Source: Rhodobacterales bacterium (lineage in GTDB: Bacteria; Pseudomonadota; Alphaproteobacteria; Rhodobacterales; Rhodobacteraceae). From it: DNA of 51,405 nucleotides. Positions 16,949 through 25,300 of the stretch are shown piece after piece. The DNA lies in contig JAPLPE010000004.1 in NCBI GenBank assembly GCA_026400355.1, positions 1-51,405 of the forward strand, written 5' to 3'. Positions within the stretch are counted from its first letter, which is position 1. Every line of letters starts with the position of its first letter. The notes beneath the pieces are model-generated. The model saw nothing but the letters and a program-made list of their open reading frames with translations. It was not told the DNA's origin and did not search any database. The translations under genes and the position numbers were made by a program.

Positions 16949-17761
16949 TTACTCGGTTCCGCTGAGGGGTGCGGCGCTGCCTTGGGCGGCGAGAAGCCGG
17001 GTCAGGGGTTCGGGCGAGACGCTGCTTTCCCCACGGAAGGGCTGGTCCATCGCAAGGATCAGTGCCAGCACCAGACCGATCCCGCCCATGTGGATGAAGA
17101 TCAGCGCGTTGCTGGCCTTTCCGGGCGGGTGGCGGCCGTTCATCACCATGGCCCCCATCAGGAAGGCAAAGATCGTCCACCAGAAGACAGCGGTGACGGA
17201 TTTCGTCGCACTTTCCAGCCGGCCGAGACGGTAATCCTCCATCTGCGAGAGGAACCCCCGGATCGCGCTGGCGGAATCCGGGTTGGCCTGTGCCGCAGCG
17301 CGGACCGAGGCGCGCAAAGATTTGAGCGCCGCGTCCGCTTCGCGCGAGAGGGAGGGTACGCGTTGTTCCAGCGCGGGCCAGTCGTAATCCGTGACAGCTG
17401 TCACATAAGCGCGGAGATCGGTGCGGGCCTGTGCGGCGTCCGTTCCCGTGGACACGGCAAGTTCTGCGTCGAGGCGCGAGATGAAGGAGGCTTCCCGCAG
17501 GGTGGAGTCGAGCGTCTTGCCAAGGTTGGTGCGCACGTCCGAAAGGACGAGGGCGAGGGTGAAGACGGTAAAGGCCAACAGGCTGCCGTGGACCAGTTCG
17601 GCCAGTTTGGACTGGCTGGCCGCATCCTCGGCCCGGCCGGAAAAGAGGAGCCAGCGGGCCAGCCATGCAACGATCAGGGCGAATGTCCCGGTCAGGATCA
17701 AGCCGCTGAGGAGAAGCGACACGTCAGAGAGTGCACCCACCCGGCCCATCAACCAGTCCAT
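16949..17761 (-). CDS. DUF4239 (bestrophin-like) membrane protein
   Basis: 270-residue protein with four membrane segments in two pairs: about 15-41 and 57-77 near the N-terminus, and about 195-216 and 225-246 near the C-terminus, separated by a mainly helical soluble region. This is the layout of DUF4239/bestrophin-like proteins, possibly ion channels; function in bacteria is not established. ATG 17761 is preferred because GGGAGG lies 8 nt upstream and the membrane helix starts soon after. The open frame extends 123 codons further but that part is basic, proline-rich and crosses repeat-rich DNA. Confidence 0.8.
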   Translation of the reverse strand: MDWLMGRVGALSDVSLLLSGLILTGTFALIVAWLARWLLFSGRAEDAASQSKLAELVHGSLLAFTVFTLALVLSDVRTNLGKTLDSTLREASFISRLDAELAVSTGTDAAQARTDLRAYVTAVTDYDWPALEQRVPSLSREADAALKSLRASVRAAAQANPDSASAIRGFLSQMEDYRLGRLESATKSVTAVFWWTIFAFLMGAMVMNGRHPPGKASNALIFIHMGGIGLVLALILAMDQPFRGESSVSPEPLTRLLAAQGSAAPLSGTE

Positions 17762-18058
17762 TTGCCGTCCCTCCCAGCACGCGCCACCGAATCGATGGCG
17801 GGAAGTATAGGCGCGGGGGCCGGGCGGAGTTGGCCGGAGGCGGCGCGGGGATGGCGTTATTGGACGCCTTTGCAGCCTTGGGTTTGGCGGCGGAACGGGG
17901 CGGGACAGCCGGGATGATCGCTCGATGATGGAGCGAGTGTCAGATGCGATGTCGACGGGCTTCAGCGCACCTGACGCAAAGCTCCTGAGCCAGTGGATTG
18001 CAGCGCGCCATGACCAGAACACCAGATCGTAATGCCCGCGATTGCCGCCCAATGTCGG

Positions 18059-18085
18059 CGAATGCACGCGAATGCGGTCGAATGC
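18059..18085. repeat. Three CGAATGC repeats with 10-bp period
   Basis: CGAATGC occurs at 18059-18065, 18069-18075 and 18079-18085, one per helical turn. Looser copies (AATGCC, CAATGTCGG) precede them. Probably binding sites for an excisionase or integrase of an element ending at the adjacent att core. Confidence 0.6.
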
Positions 18086-18102
18086 AGTTTTTCTGGTGCG
18101 GT

Positions 18103-18121
18103 GTTGATGTGGCGTTGATGT
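18103..18121. repeat. 11-bp repeat pair, copy A (outside left att)
   Basis: GTTGATGTGGCGTTGATGT, i.e. GTTGATGT twice with 11-bp period, followed by AAAACGC. It ends 63 nt before the left att core. The copy beside the tRNA (51206-51224) also runs into AAAACGC and ends 64 nt before its core. A candidate integrase arm-type site. Confidence 0.65.
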
Positions 18122-18184
18122 AAAACGCAAAATGGCCTGCGGTATTTATATACCTCATGCCAATTGTTTGTTTTATTTAGAATA

Positions 18185-18234
18185 TTTGGTTGCGGGAGTA
18201 GGATTTGAACCTACGACCTTCAGGTTATGAGCCT
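18185..18234. repeat. Left attachment site (tRNA-fMet 3' fragment)
   Basis: Identical over 50 bases to 51289-51338. It includes the tRNA 3' CCA end (18187 onwards on the minus strand), T arm, variable loop and anticodon loop, and diverges at 18235. Without the D arm and 5' acceptor strand it cannot be a functional tRNA. This is the outer junction of the island. Confidence 0.85.
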
Positions 18235-18720
18235 ATCAACGTGGATTTTGACTAGTCTTTTCAATTCAGTAGCTTAGCAGGTAAGCCTTTGAAATCAGGC
18301 AACCTGATGGTCGTCGTTCGGTGGCGATGAACGGATTTCGGGGGATTGCAGCGGACTGGAACGTGGCAAAACTGCATATGTGGGTTGAGGTGGCGTTGAG
18401 GTGAACTCCTCAGGGCAGCCAAACCTCAATCGCACTTCTATAAACCTACTCCACCTGCCGCGAGCAATGCGCGCAACTCGCCCCGATCATAGGCACGAAA
18501 CAACACGCATAGGATTCAACTGAACTATCTCCGATAGCAGGCTTCGTCCTTGCTCTTGGACCAACCTAAGAATACCTATTCTTGAATGGGAAGCGCTCAT
18601 CCAATTGCGACAGCGCGTGACGAAGGGGTAAGTGCACATCACGCAATAAGTTGACACAACTGCATTTGCAATTGATTTGTTTCCCGTTAGGCCTAGTGCT
18701 TTGGAGGAGTTACACGAGGA
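18235..18720. other. Left terminal non-coding region of the island
   Basis: No gene seen. It contains the 11-bp repeat pair copy B. Close to the next gene a possible promoter has TTGACA at 18651-18656 with a weak -10 around 18674-18679, and GGAGGAG at 18701-18707 ahead of the ATG at 18721. Base composition shifts to distinctly lower GC and stays so to about 21340. Confidence 0.45.
18384..18402. repeat. 11-bp repeat pair, copy B (inside left att)
   Basis: GTTGAGGTGGCGTTGAGGT, identical over 19 bases to the copy beside the tRNA at 51206-51224, and two mismatches from copy A. It lies about 150 nt inside the left att core. Having copies at both island ends is typical of arm-type integrase sites. 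Confidence 0.7.
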
Positions 18721-20874
18721 ATGAGAAGGTCCGAACCAAAATCAAATTTGGATTGTTTTGAGGTTGCTGACGCACCTGGGCTTTACATCATAGGCAGCTT
18801 TGAAGCTGGCGTGACCGTACTCAGCCAGCAAACACGAGCACTAAATCTTGTCTGGGACCTGATCGAATTTCAACGTGTTGACGCAAGAGAAATCCAAGGA
18901 TCTGAAAAGAAGGAAAGGCTTCAAATCGCAATTATTGGAGGCGGTGTATCTGGCCTGACTGCCGCAGCAGCGCTAGTTAAGAAGCACGTGATTGCCGATA
19001 TTACGATATTTGAACAGCGAGACACGCTTCTCCCTATTCAAAATGGAAATGAAACGCGATGGCTTCACCCAAATATATATGAGTGGCCAGCCGTAGGAAG
19101 CTATTCAAACTCTGCAATGCTTCCCATAATGAATTGGACTGCAGCACGCGCATCTGATGTTGTCGTTCAGTTGATGAAGGAATGGAAAGCAGCGCTTGTT
19201 GAAGTTAATCCAGATTGGTCCTCGCTCTCGTTGTTTTGCAATACTAAGCACTTACACGTTTCCAAGCCTACCGACGGGAAATTCGCAGTTGAATGGGTGG
19301 GTGACGAGAGACTGCCCGAAGATGGGTCTCGAAAAACGCCTGGATCACACGGCGGTCGCAAAGAATTTAATATGGTAATAGTCGCTGTCGGGTTTGGCTT
19401 AGAGCAAGGAAATGTCTTGTCTTATTGGCGCAATGACAACCTTTCTCAACCAAACCTGCTTGCGAGTAAGCAGAGATTTATAGTGTCTGGTCAAGGCGAT
19501 GGAGCCATCATTGATGTCCTCAGGCTGCGCCTTTCAAATTTCCGACAGGATCGAATTATTGGTGAGATTTTTCGTCCGCACGGAAAGATCGTTGCAGAAA
19601 TACGGTCAGCGCATTCTGCTTCGATTGAGGACCCTTCTCGGAACATATTTGACCTACTCAGTGAGGTTGAGAACTCAGAGCCAGGAGAGTTTTTGAGTGT
19701 CATAAAGGATATGGCATCAAGATTGCGGCGAGATACTGAAGTCATCCTGCAAGTAAAGCAGAGAAGGTTTTCTGATCTTTTCAACTCATCTGTAACTAAG
19801 ATTTCGTTTCAGAACCGGGTGTTGCTTTACTTTCTGTATAAATGTGGCGGCTTCACGCCTGAGGTGGAGGATGATTCAGTGATCTTGCAAAAACACAACA
19901 TTGACGAAGACCACTTTATTCGTCGGCGCGGCGTCAATCGGCTCTTGGCGTTTGAACGCTTCCTTGCACAGGATCTTCTCAAAGGAGTCGAATCGTTTTC
20001 AGAGCAAGCGGCGAAAGGAAATCATCGACAGATTGCCTTTCCGAACTGGCCAGGTGGGTACTTTGGTTACCCAGGGACGCAGTCCAACATTGTACAAAGC
20101 GGTAAGCTAAGCACTCCTCCAGCAGATCTGATAGCGCGAGGCTGGCGACAAGAGTACTTACCCGGAGCAACGACGCTCACTGCCCTTGGCTTATGCTCTT
20201 GCATTAGCGGATACCTTACCACTTTGCACCAAAGGGAAGAGAGGCTCAGAGTTACGTTGCATCGAGCTTTATCTTTTGGAAGTGAAGAATTGCTTCAACA
20301 ATGTTCAGAGTATTGTGGCCTCAATACCCATGAGTCCGGACGGAAGAATGCAGGCAGAACCTTCCCATCCAATAATGGAACGATCGGACTTGCGTACGTC
20401 AGAAAAAGGATCATCCGGACTAAACGAAGCGCACACGAGCAGGAAATTGCTGCCGCAATGAAGGCAACCAATCTTAACGATGCGTCCAGGTCCATGCTGC
20501 CCGGCGTCCATTTCCTTTTGGCTATTCCTATTCTCGAGGGCGCTAAAGATGGAATGCATACGGGGTCGTCGAATGTATGGGGTGTAGTCTACATCGATAG
20601 CACCGACTCAAGTTTCTTCTTAGATGACGACAAACTTGAAGTACTGATTTCCATTATTTCTTCATTTTCAAATGAGCTTGTTTCTGCCTTGAACCGTGGG
20701 ATCGCCGACCTCGGAAATTCGAGGTTCAAGCGTTCAGAACCGCCAGAAATTGGTAGTGGGAGTTCTGTTCTACCCGCTGGCCTCGAGACGGTAGATATGC
20801 TACCTCCCGCTGTCGCTTCGAGCTTCGATTTGAACGTCGACTACACCGATTTCCTTTTTGAATCAGAGGGCTAA
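18721..20874 (+). CDS. FAD/NAD(P)-binding protein with C-terminal GAF-like domain
   Basis: 717-residue soluble protein. After a short N-terminal module (LYIIGSFEAGVTVLSQQT, about residues 20-50) comes a Rossmann dinucleotide site IAIIGGGVSG ending near 78, then LFEQRDTL-like acidic end of strand two (TIFEQRD) and a large oxidoreductase-like body with a second glycine motif SGQGDGAIID. The last 130 residues resemble a GAF domain (LLAIPIL, VWGVVYIDSTD, LEVLISIISSFSNELVSALN). Enzymatic function is not known; such multidomain Rossmann proteins occur in bacterial conflict islands. Markedly AT-richer than the surrounding genes, so horizontally acquired. It forms a two-gene unit with the DUF3850 gene 8 nt downstream. 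Confidence 0.75.
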   Translation: MRRSEPKSNLDCFEVADAPGLYIIGSFEAGVTVLSQQTRALNLVWDLIEFQRVDAREIQGSEKKERLQIAIIGGGVSGLTAAAALVKKHVIADITIFEQRDTLLPIQNGNETRWLHPNIYEWPAVGSYSNSAMLPIMNWTAARASDVVVQLMKEWKAALVEVNPDWSSLSLFCNTKHLHVSKPTDGKFAVEWVGDERLPEDGSRKTPGSHGGRKEFNMVIVAVGFGLEQGNVLSYWRNDNLSQPNLLASKQRFIVSGQGDGAIIDVLRLRLSNFRQDRIIGEIFRPHGKIVAEIRSAHSASIEDPSRNIFDLLSEVENSEPGEFLSVIKDMASRLRRDTEVILQVKQRRFSDLFNSSVTKISFQNRVLLYFLYKCGGFTPEVEDDSVILQKHNIDEDHFIRRRGVNRLLAFERFLAQDLLKGVESFSEQAAKGNHRQIAFPNWPGGYFGYPGTQSNIVQSGKLSTPPADLIARGWRQEYLPGATTLTALGLCSCISGYLTTLHQREERLRVTLHRALSFGSEELLQQCSEYCGLNTHESGRKNAGRTFPSNNGTIGLAYVRKRIIRTKRSAHEQEIAAAMKATNLNDASRSMLPGVHFLLAIPILEGAKDGMHTGSSNVWGVVYIDSTDSSFFLDDDKLEVLISIISSFSNELVSALNRGIADLGNSRFKRSEPPEIGSGSSVLPAGLETVDMLPPAVASSFDLNVDYTDFLFESEG

Positions 20875-20882
20875 GTAGAGTC

Positions 20883-21218
20883 ATGAGCAATGTAGAAGTA
20901 ACCGACATGGAAGAAGTGCACGACGCAGCCGAGATAGGCCGCGCACCCGTTACGCATAGTGTGAAGTCTTGGCCACACCTCTTCGAAGCAACTCGCAGGG
21001 GGTTCAAGACGCACGAAATGCGCAAGATCAAGGACCGCGACTACAGAGTTGGCGACAAGCTCAATCTGTTGGAGTTTGAGCCAACTTCCGGGACATTCAG
21101 CGGCCGCAGCTTGCTAGTGCAGATAACCTATATTACTTCGAGTGAATTCCCTTGTGCACTCTCTGAAGATTCACTTCATCCGGATTACTGCATATTGAGC
21201 ATTAAACTTGTAAATTAG
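20883..21218 (+). CDS. DUF3850 (ASCH/PUA-like) protein
   Basis: 111-residue protein whose residues about 24-108 fit DUF3850: THSVKSWPHLFEATRRGFKT, then the conserved HEMRK and DRDYRVGDKLNLLEFE, and a terminal YCILSIKL strand. The family has the small ASCH/PUA-like beta barrel expected to bind RNA or modified nucleotides and is frequent in phages and mobile elements. The usual N-terminus is shorter, so the first 20 residues are extra. It follows the Rossmann/GAF gene closely and shares its low GC. A joint role is likely but undefined. Confidence 0.75.
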   Translation: MSNVEVTDMEEVHDAAEIGRAPVTHSVKSWPHLFEATRRGFKTHEMRKIKDRDYRVGDKLNLLEFEPTSGTFSGRSLLVQITYITSSEFPCALSEDSLHPDYCILSIKLVN

Positions 21219-21508
21219 CAAAGAATAGAAAACTTGAGTCAAACGTCAACTCGAGCTTTGAGAGGAATGGCTGGAAGTGCGAAATAGTTGTGAAACCGGT
21301 CTTGTAAGGTTGAGATCTGTCGTTTCTTTCTTTGCAATCACTTTGGGCTAGATTGCCCACGCCCTAACTACACCTTTCCCGCCAACCCGGAACGCCCCTC
21401 CCCTCCCCAATTCCGGTCTCCGCCTGCATTCCGGTCCTGTTGCCATGCTTTGCTTGATTCGGGCGCGAATCCACGCCTCATGTCGAACAGGCGGAAGGGG
21501 AAGGAGGC

Positions 21509-21682
21509 ATGGTCAACAGGCTGAAACTGAATGAGAAAACCGTTCGGGATGCAGAGAACCTGGGGCGGGACTACCAGATCTTCGACACCGAAGTGCGCGG
21601 GTTTTCGATCACGATCTACCCTTCCGGCAACCGGTCTTTCACCCTCGACTACCGGGTTGCCGGGCGGCAGCGACGGATGACT
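21509..21682 (+). pseudogene. Tyrosine integrase, N-terminal fragment (DUF4102-type)
   Basis: Starts ATG 21509 with GGGAAGGAGG upstream. The first 58 residues (MVNRLKLNEKTVRDAENLGR, DTEVRGFSITIYPSG, YRVAGRQRRMT) match the arm-binding N-terminal domain of P4-type integrases, which is normally followed by TIGRFPEW and a catalytic domain. After residue 58 the sequence switches abruptly into an IS1380 remnant, so the catalytic R-H-R-Y region is absent. The GC-rich upstream DNA from about 21355 differs from the AT-rich module on its left, suggesting that integrase and prophage genes came together. Confidence 0.8.
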
Positions 21683-21687
21683 GCAGC

Positions 21688-22037
21688 AAAGTTAGTACGG
21701 ACCATCGGGCAGGTTACTGCGACCTCGGCCAGCTGGAAGGTCCTGGCACGGGCATGGCGGACAACGAGAGCGCCGATTCTGATGAGTTTCAGCTGGAAGT
21801 CGGTAAGTGACCAGTCGGCCATCGCCTCGGGCAACTTGATGCAGCGCAGGAAGGTCGCGAGATTTTAGGCCAGCGCGTGCAGTTGCAGCCGGACCTCGAT
21901 GTCGCGGAACCGCTTGCACGACAGCTGCGTCCAGCGGAAGGCATATCTTCCTTCCTCAATTCGCAGTTCGGCGGTGCCGCGCTGGTTGTAGATCCACCCG
22001 TTCAGCTCGCCCACGGCAGTGGTCGTGAAGATCGGCC
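21688..22037 (-). mobile_element. IS1380-family transposase remnant (C-terminal part)
   Basis: Reading the minus strand from about 22037 gives GELNGWIYNQRGTAELRIEE, RDIEVRLQLHALA, a stop (TAA where Tyr is usual), then NLATFLRCIKLPEAMADWSL, KLIRIGALVVRHARARTFQL and AEVAVTCPMVR. This is the conserved C-terminal region of IS1380 transposases. The catalytic N-terminal part is missing and the frame is interrupted, so it is inactive. It replaces the 3' part of the integrase gene. Confidence 0.85.
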
Positions 22038-22357
22038 TGCCAGTAAAATGCAGTTATTTCCATACTCATGATCCAACCTTTGGCGGGAGAATCTTGGCCC
22101 GGCCGACCTAAAAATCCTGCATCCAACCGAATGACGCTTTCCGCGCATGAGTGCCGTGGCTGGCGAGGTTTTTTTCGAGCGGTGCAGCCCGCCATCGACC
22201 GATGGTCCGAAACCAGGTGCCGATGGACTGACAACATTCTCTTGATCGCCGCGACGGTCTGATTTGCCTCGGTCTTATCGAGAATTTCCGCGCGCCATTC
22301 AGCGACTCTCGTTCTTCGCCCCACAACCAACGCATTTTCTTAACTGGAGCTCCACCC
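22038..22357. other. Non-coding junction between IS remnant and prophage genes
   Basis: No recognisable gene. A minus-strand frame through 21956-22330 stays open and reads a hydrophilic peptide (WRAEILDKTEANQTVAAIKR...) that I cannot assign; it may be the relic of a further gene. The last 20 bases carry a GGAG ribosome binding site for the tail gene. Confidence 0.35.
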
Positions 22358-25300
22358 ATGGCCACACTCGTCCTCGGCGCTGCCGGTGCTGCCATTGGCG
22401 GCAACATCGGTGGCGCGATCCTCGGCGTCGGTGCCGCCACGATCGGCGGTTTCATCGGCTCGGCCGTGGGATCGGTCGTCGACAGCTGGATCGTGTCTTC
22501 GCTGGCACCGGCGCAGCGGATCGAGGGCGCGCGGCTTGATACGCTGAGGATCACCTCTGCCAGCGAAGGGGCGGTGATCCCGCGGCTTTACGGCCGGATG
22601 CGCGTGGGCGGCAACATCATCTGGGCCACCGATTTCCGCGAGGAGACGAAGACCACCTCGCAAGGCGGCGGTAAGAGCGGCGGCGGTAGTTCGGTCAGCA
22701 CGACGGAATACCAGTATTTTGCGTCCTTCGCGGTGGCGCTCTGCGAAGGCCCGATCACTGGCATCGGCCGCATCTGGGCCGATAGCAAGCCGATGGACAT
22801 GACCGGTGTGACCTGGCGCTGGTATCCCGGCGACGAGTCCCAAACCCCCGATCCATTCATCGCCGCGACGATGGGGGCCGCAAGCACACCAGCCTATCGC
22901 GGAACGGCCTATGTCGTCTTCGAGGATCTGACGCTGTCGCCCTATGGCAACCGCCTGCCTCAGCTTTCTTTTGAGGTGTTCCGCCCGCTGGCCGATCCCG
23001 ACACCACAGAGGGGCTGGTTAAGGCCGTCGCCCTCCTCCCCGGCGGCGAGTTCGGCCTTGCCACGCAAGCGATCCGCTCTGGCAGTAGCGGCGAGACGGT
23101 GCCGGAGAACCTGACCGCTCTGCCCGACACGCCCGACATCGTCATGGCCCTCGACCAGCTCCAGGCGATGGCGCCTGCCATCGAGAGCGTCACGCTAGTG
23201 GTGCCGTGGTTCGGCAACGATCTGCGCGCGGGCGCCTGCAAGGTGAAGCCGGGTGTCGAGGTTGCATCGAAGACGACCACCCCGGCAAGCTGGAGTGTGA
23301 ACGGGGTGAGCCGAAGTGGCGCGCATCTGATCAGCAGTGACAGTGAGGATCGGCCGGTTTTCGGGGGGACACCGGCGGATTTCGCAGTGGTTGAGGCGAT
23401 CCGGGAGTTGAAAGCACGCGGGTTGCGCGTCACCTTCCTGCCGCTCGTGCTGATGGATATCCCGCCCGGCAACGGACTGCCGAACCCCTACAGTGCCAAT
23501 GCCGCCACGACCGGCCAGCCCGTCTATCCCTCCTGGGCGCGCATCACTTGCTCCCCGGCGGCAGGTTTCGCAGGGACGGTCGACAAGACGGGTGCGGCCG
23601 CTGCTCAGGTTACGGCTTTCTTCGGTGGGGCGACACCCGGCAGTTTTTCTGTGTCTGGGGAGACAGTCACGTGGACTGGCTCCTCGTCAGATTGGGGCCT
23701 GCGCCGCATGGTGCTACACTATGCCCATCTCTGCGACGCGGCTGGTGGCGTGAACGCCTTTCTGCTGGGCAGCGGGCTGCGCGGGCTGACCACGATCCGC
23801 TCCGGGGCAAGCACCTATCCGGCTGTCACGGCCTTGCGCAACCTCGCGACAGATGTCCGGACGATCCACGGGGCGGCGACGCAGATCAGCTACGCGGCAG
23901 ACTGGACGGAGTACTTCGGGCATCAGCCAGGCGACGGTTCCGGCGACGTCTTCTTCCATCTCGACCCGCTCTGGGCGGATGCTGCGGTGGATTTCATCGG
24001 GATCGACGCGTATTTCCCGCTGTCGGACTGGCGGGACGGGTTTGACCATCTCGATGCGGCCCTTGCACCGGCGATCCACGACCGGACCTACCTGCAGGCC
24101 AACATCGCAGGCGGCGAGGGCTTCGACTGGCGCTATGCCAGCACCGCCAACCGCAACGCGCAGATCAGGACACCGATCACGGATCCGGCCCATGGCAAGC
24201 CGTGGGTGTTTCGGCCCAAGGATCTGCAGGCCTGGTGGTCAAATGTGCATATCAACCGACCGGGCGGTGCGGAAAGCGGCGCGCCGACAGCCTGGGTCCC
24301 GGGCTCGAAGCCGATCCGTTTCACGCAACTTGGCTGTCCCGCCATCGACCGGGGAACGAACCAGCCGGATGCGCGCGTCGATGCACTGTCATCGGAAAGC
24401 GCCGTCCCTTGGTTCTCTCGCGGCGGACGCGATGACGCCATCCAGCGCGCCGCGCTCCAGGCCGTCTATTCGTGGTGGGGGAAGTCGGCCAACAATCCGA
24501 ACTCTGCACTTTATGACGGCCGCATGGTCCGTATGGCGGACTCGGCCGCCTGGACCTGGGACACGCGGCCCTATCCTTTCTTTCCCGAACTGACCGATCT
24601 CTGGGCCGACAGCCAAGACTGGAGGACAGGGCATTGGCTGACCGGGCGGCTCGGGGCCGTGTCGCTCGCAGCCCTTGTGCGCCACCTGTGCCAACGCGCT
24701 GGGCTGCCGGAGGACCAGATCGATGTCTCGGGACTATGGGGAGCAGTGGAAGGCTATGTGATCTCGGCACTGGAAAGCCCACGGACCTCGATCAGCATGC
24801 TGGCGCGGCATTTCGGGTTCGATGCCATCGAGACCGAGGGCCGTATCCGCTTCGTCATGCGCGGGCGGGCGGCGGCTGTGACACTGGCCCATGACGACCT
24901 CGTGGCCCCGATTACCGCAGGCACGTCAGGCGATGGCGAAGTGCTGGAACTCGTCCGTGCGCAGGAGACCGAATTGCCGCAGGCGCTGAAGTGGCAGGTC
25001 GCCCGCGCCGACGAGGATTATGATGCCGCCCTCGTCGAGGCGCGCCGCATCACCGTCGACACCACGCGCATCGCCTCCGAGACCTTCCCCGTCGCGGTGC
25101 CGCCCGAGGAGGCCGAACGCCGCTGTCGGCGCGCGCTGATGGAAGCGTGGACCGGCCGCGAAAGTGCCAGCTTCCGCCTGCCACCTTCCCGGCTGGCGCT
25201 GGACCCGACCGACGTGATCAGCCTCTTGCATGACGGGCGGGAGGTGGATTTCCGTCTGGTGACCATCGCCGATGCCGATGCGCGGGGGATCGAGGCGGTT

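Larger units (their letters stand above)
17762..18184. other. Intergenic region abutting the left att site
   Basis: No gene supported. The right half contains two sets of phased direct repeats (10-bp and 11-bp periods, listed separately) and becomes AT-rich just before the att core. The layout mirrors the DNA next to the intact tRNA at the other end of the island, so this is probably the terminal sequence of an older element at the same site. Confidence 0.55.

Noticed and set aside
18059-18121. CRISPR-like array
   Set aside because: Units of 7-11 bp with 10-11 bp period and no spacers; better explained as phased protein-binding sites.
17762-18130. 123-residue N-terminal extension of the DUF4239 protein
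   Set aside because: The extension is basic and proline-rich, crosses the repeat arrays and lacks a ribosome binding site, whereas ATG 17761 has GGGAGG upstream.
18187-18234. Second tRNA-fMet gene
   Set aside because: Only the 3' 48 nt are present; the D arm and 5' acceptor strand are replaced by unrelated sequence.
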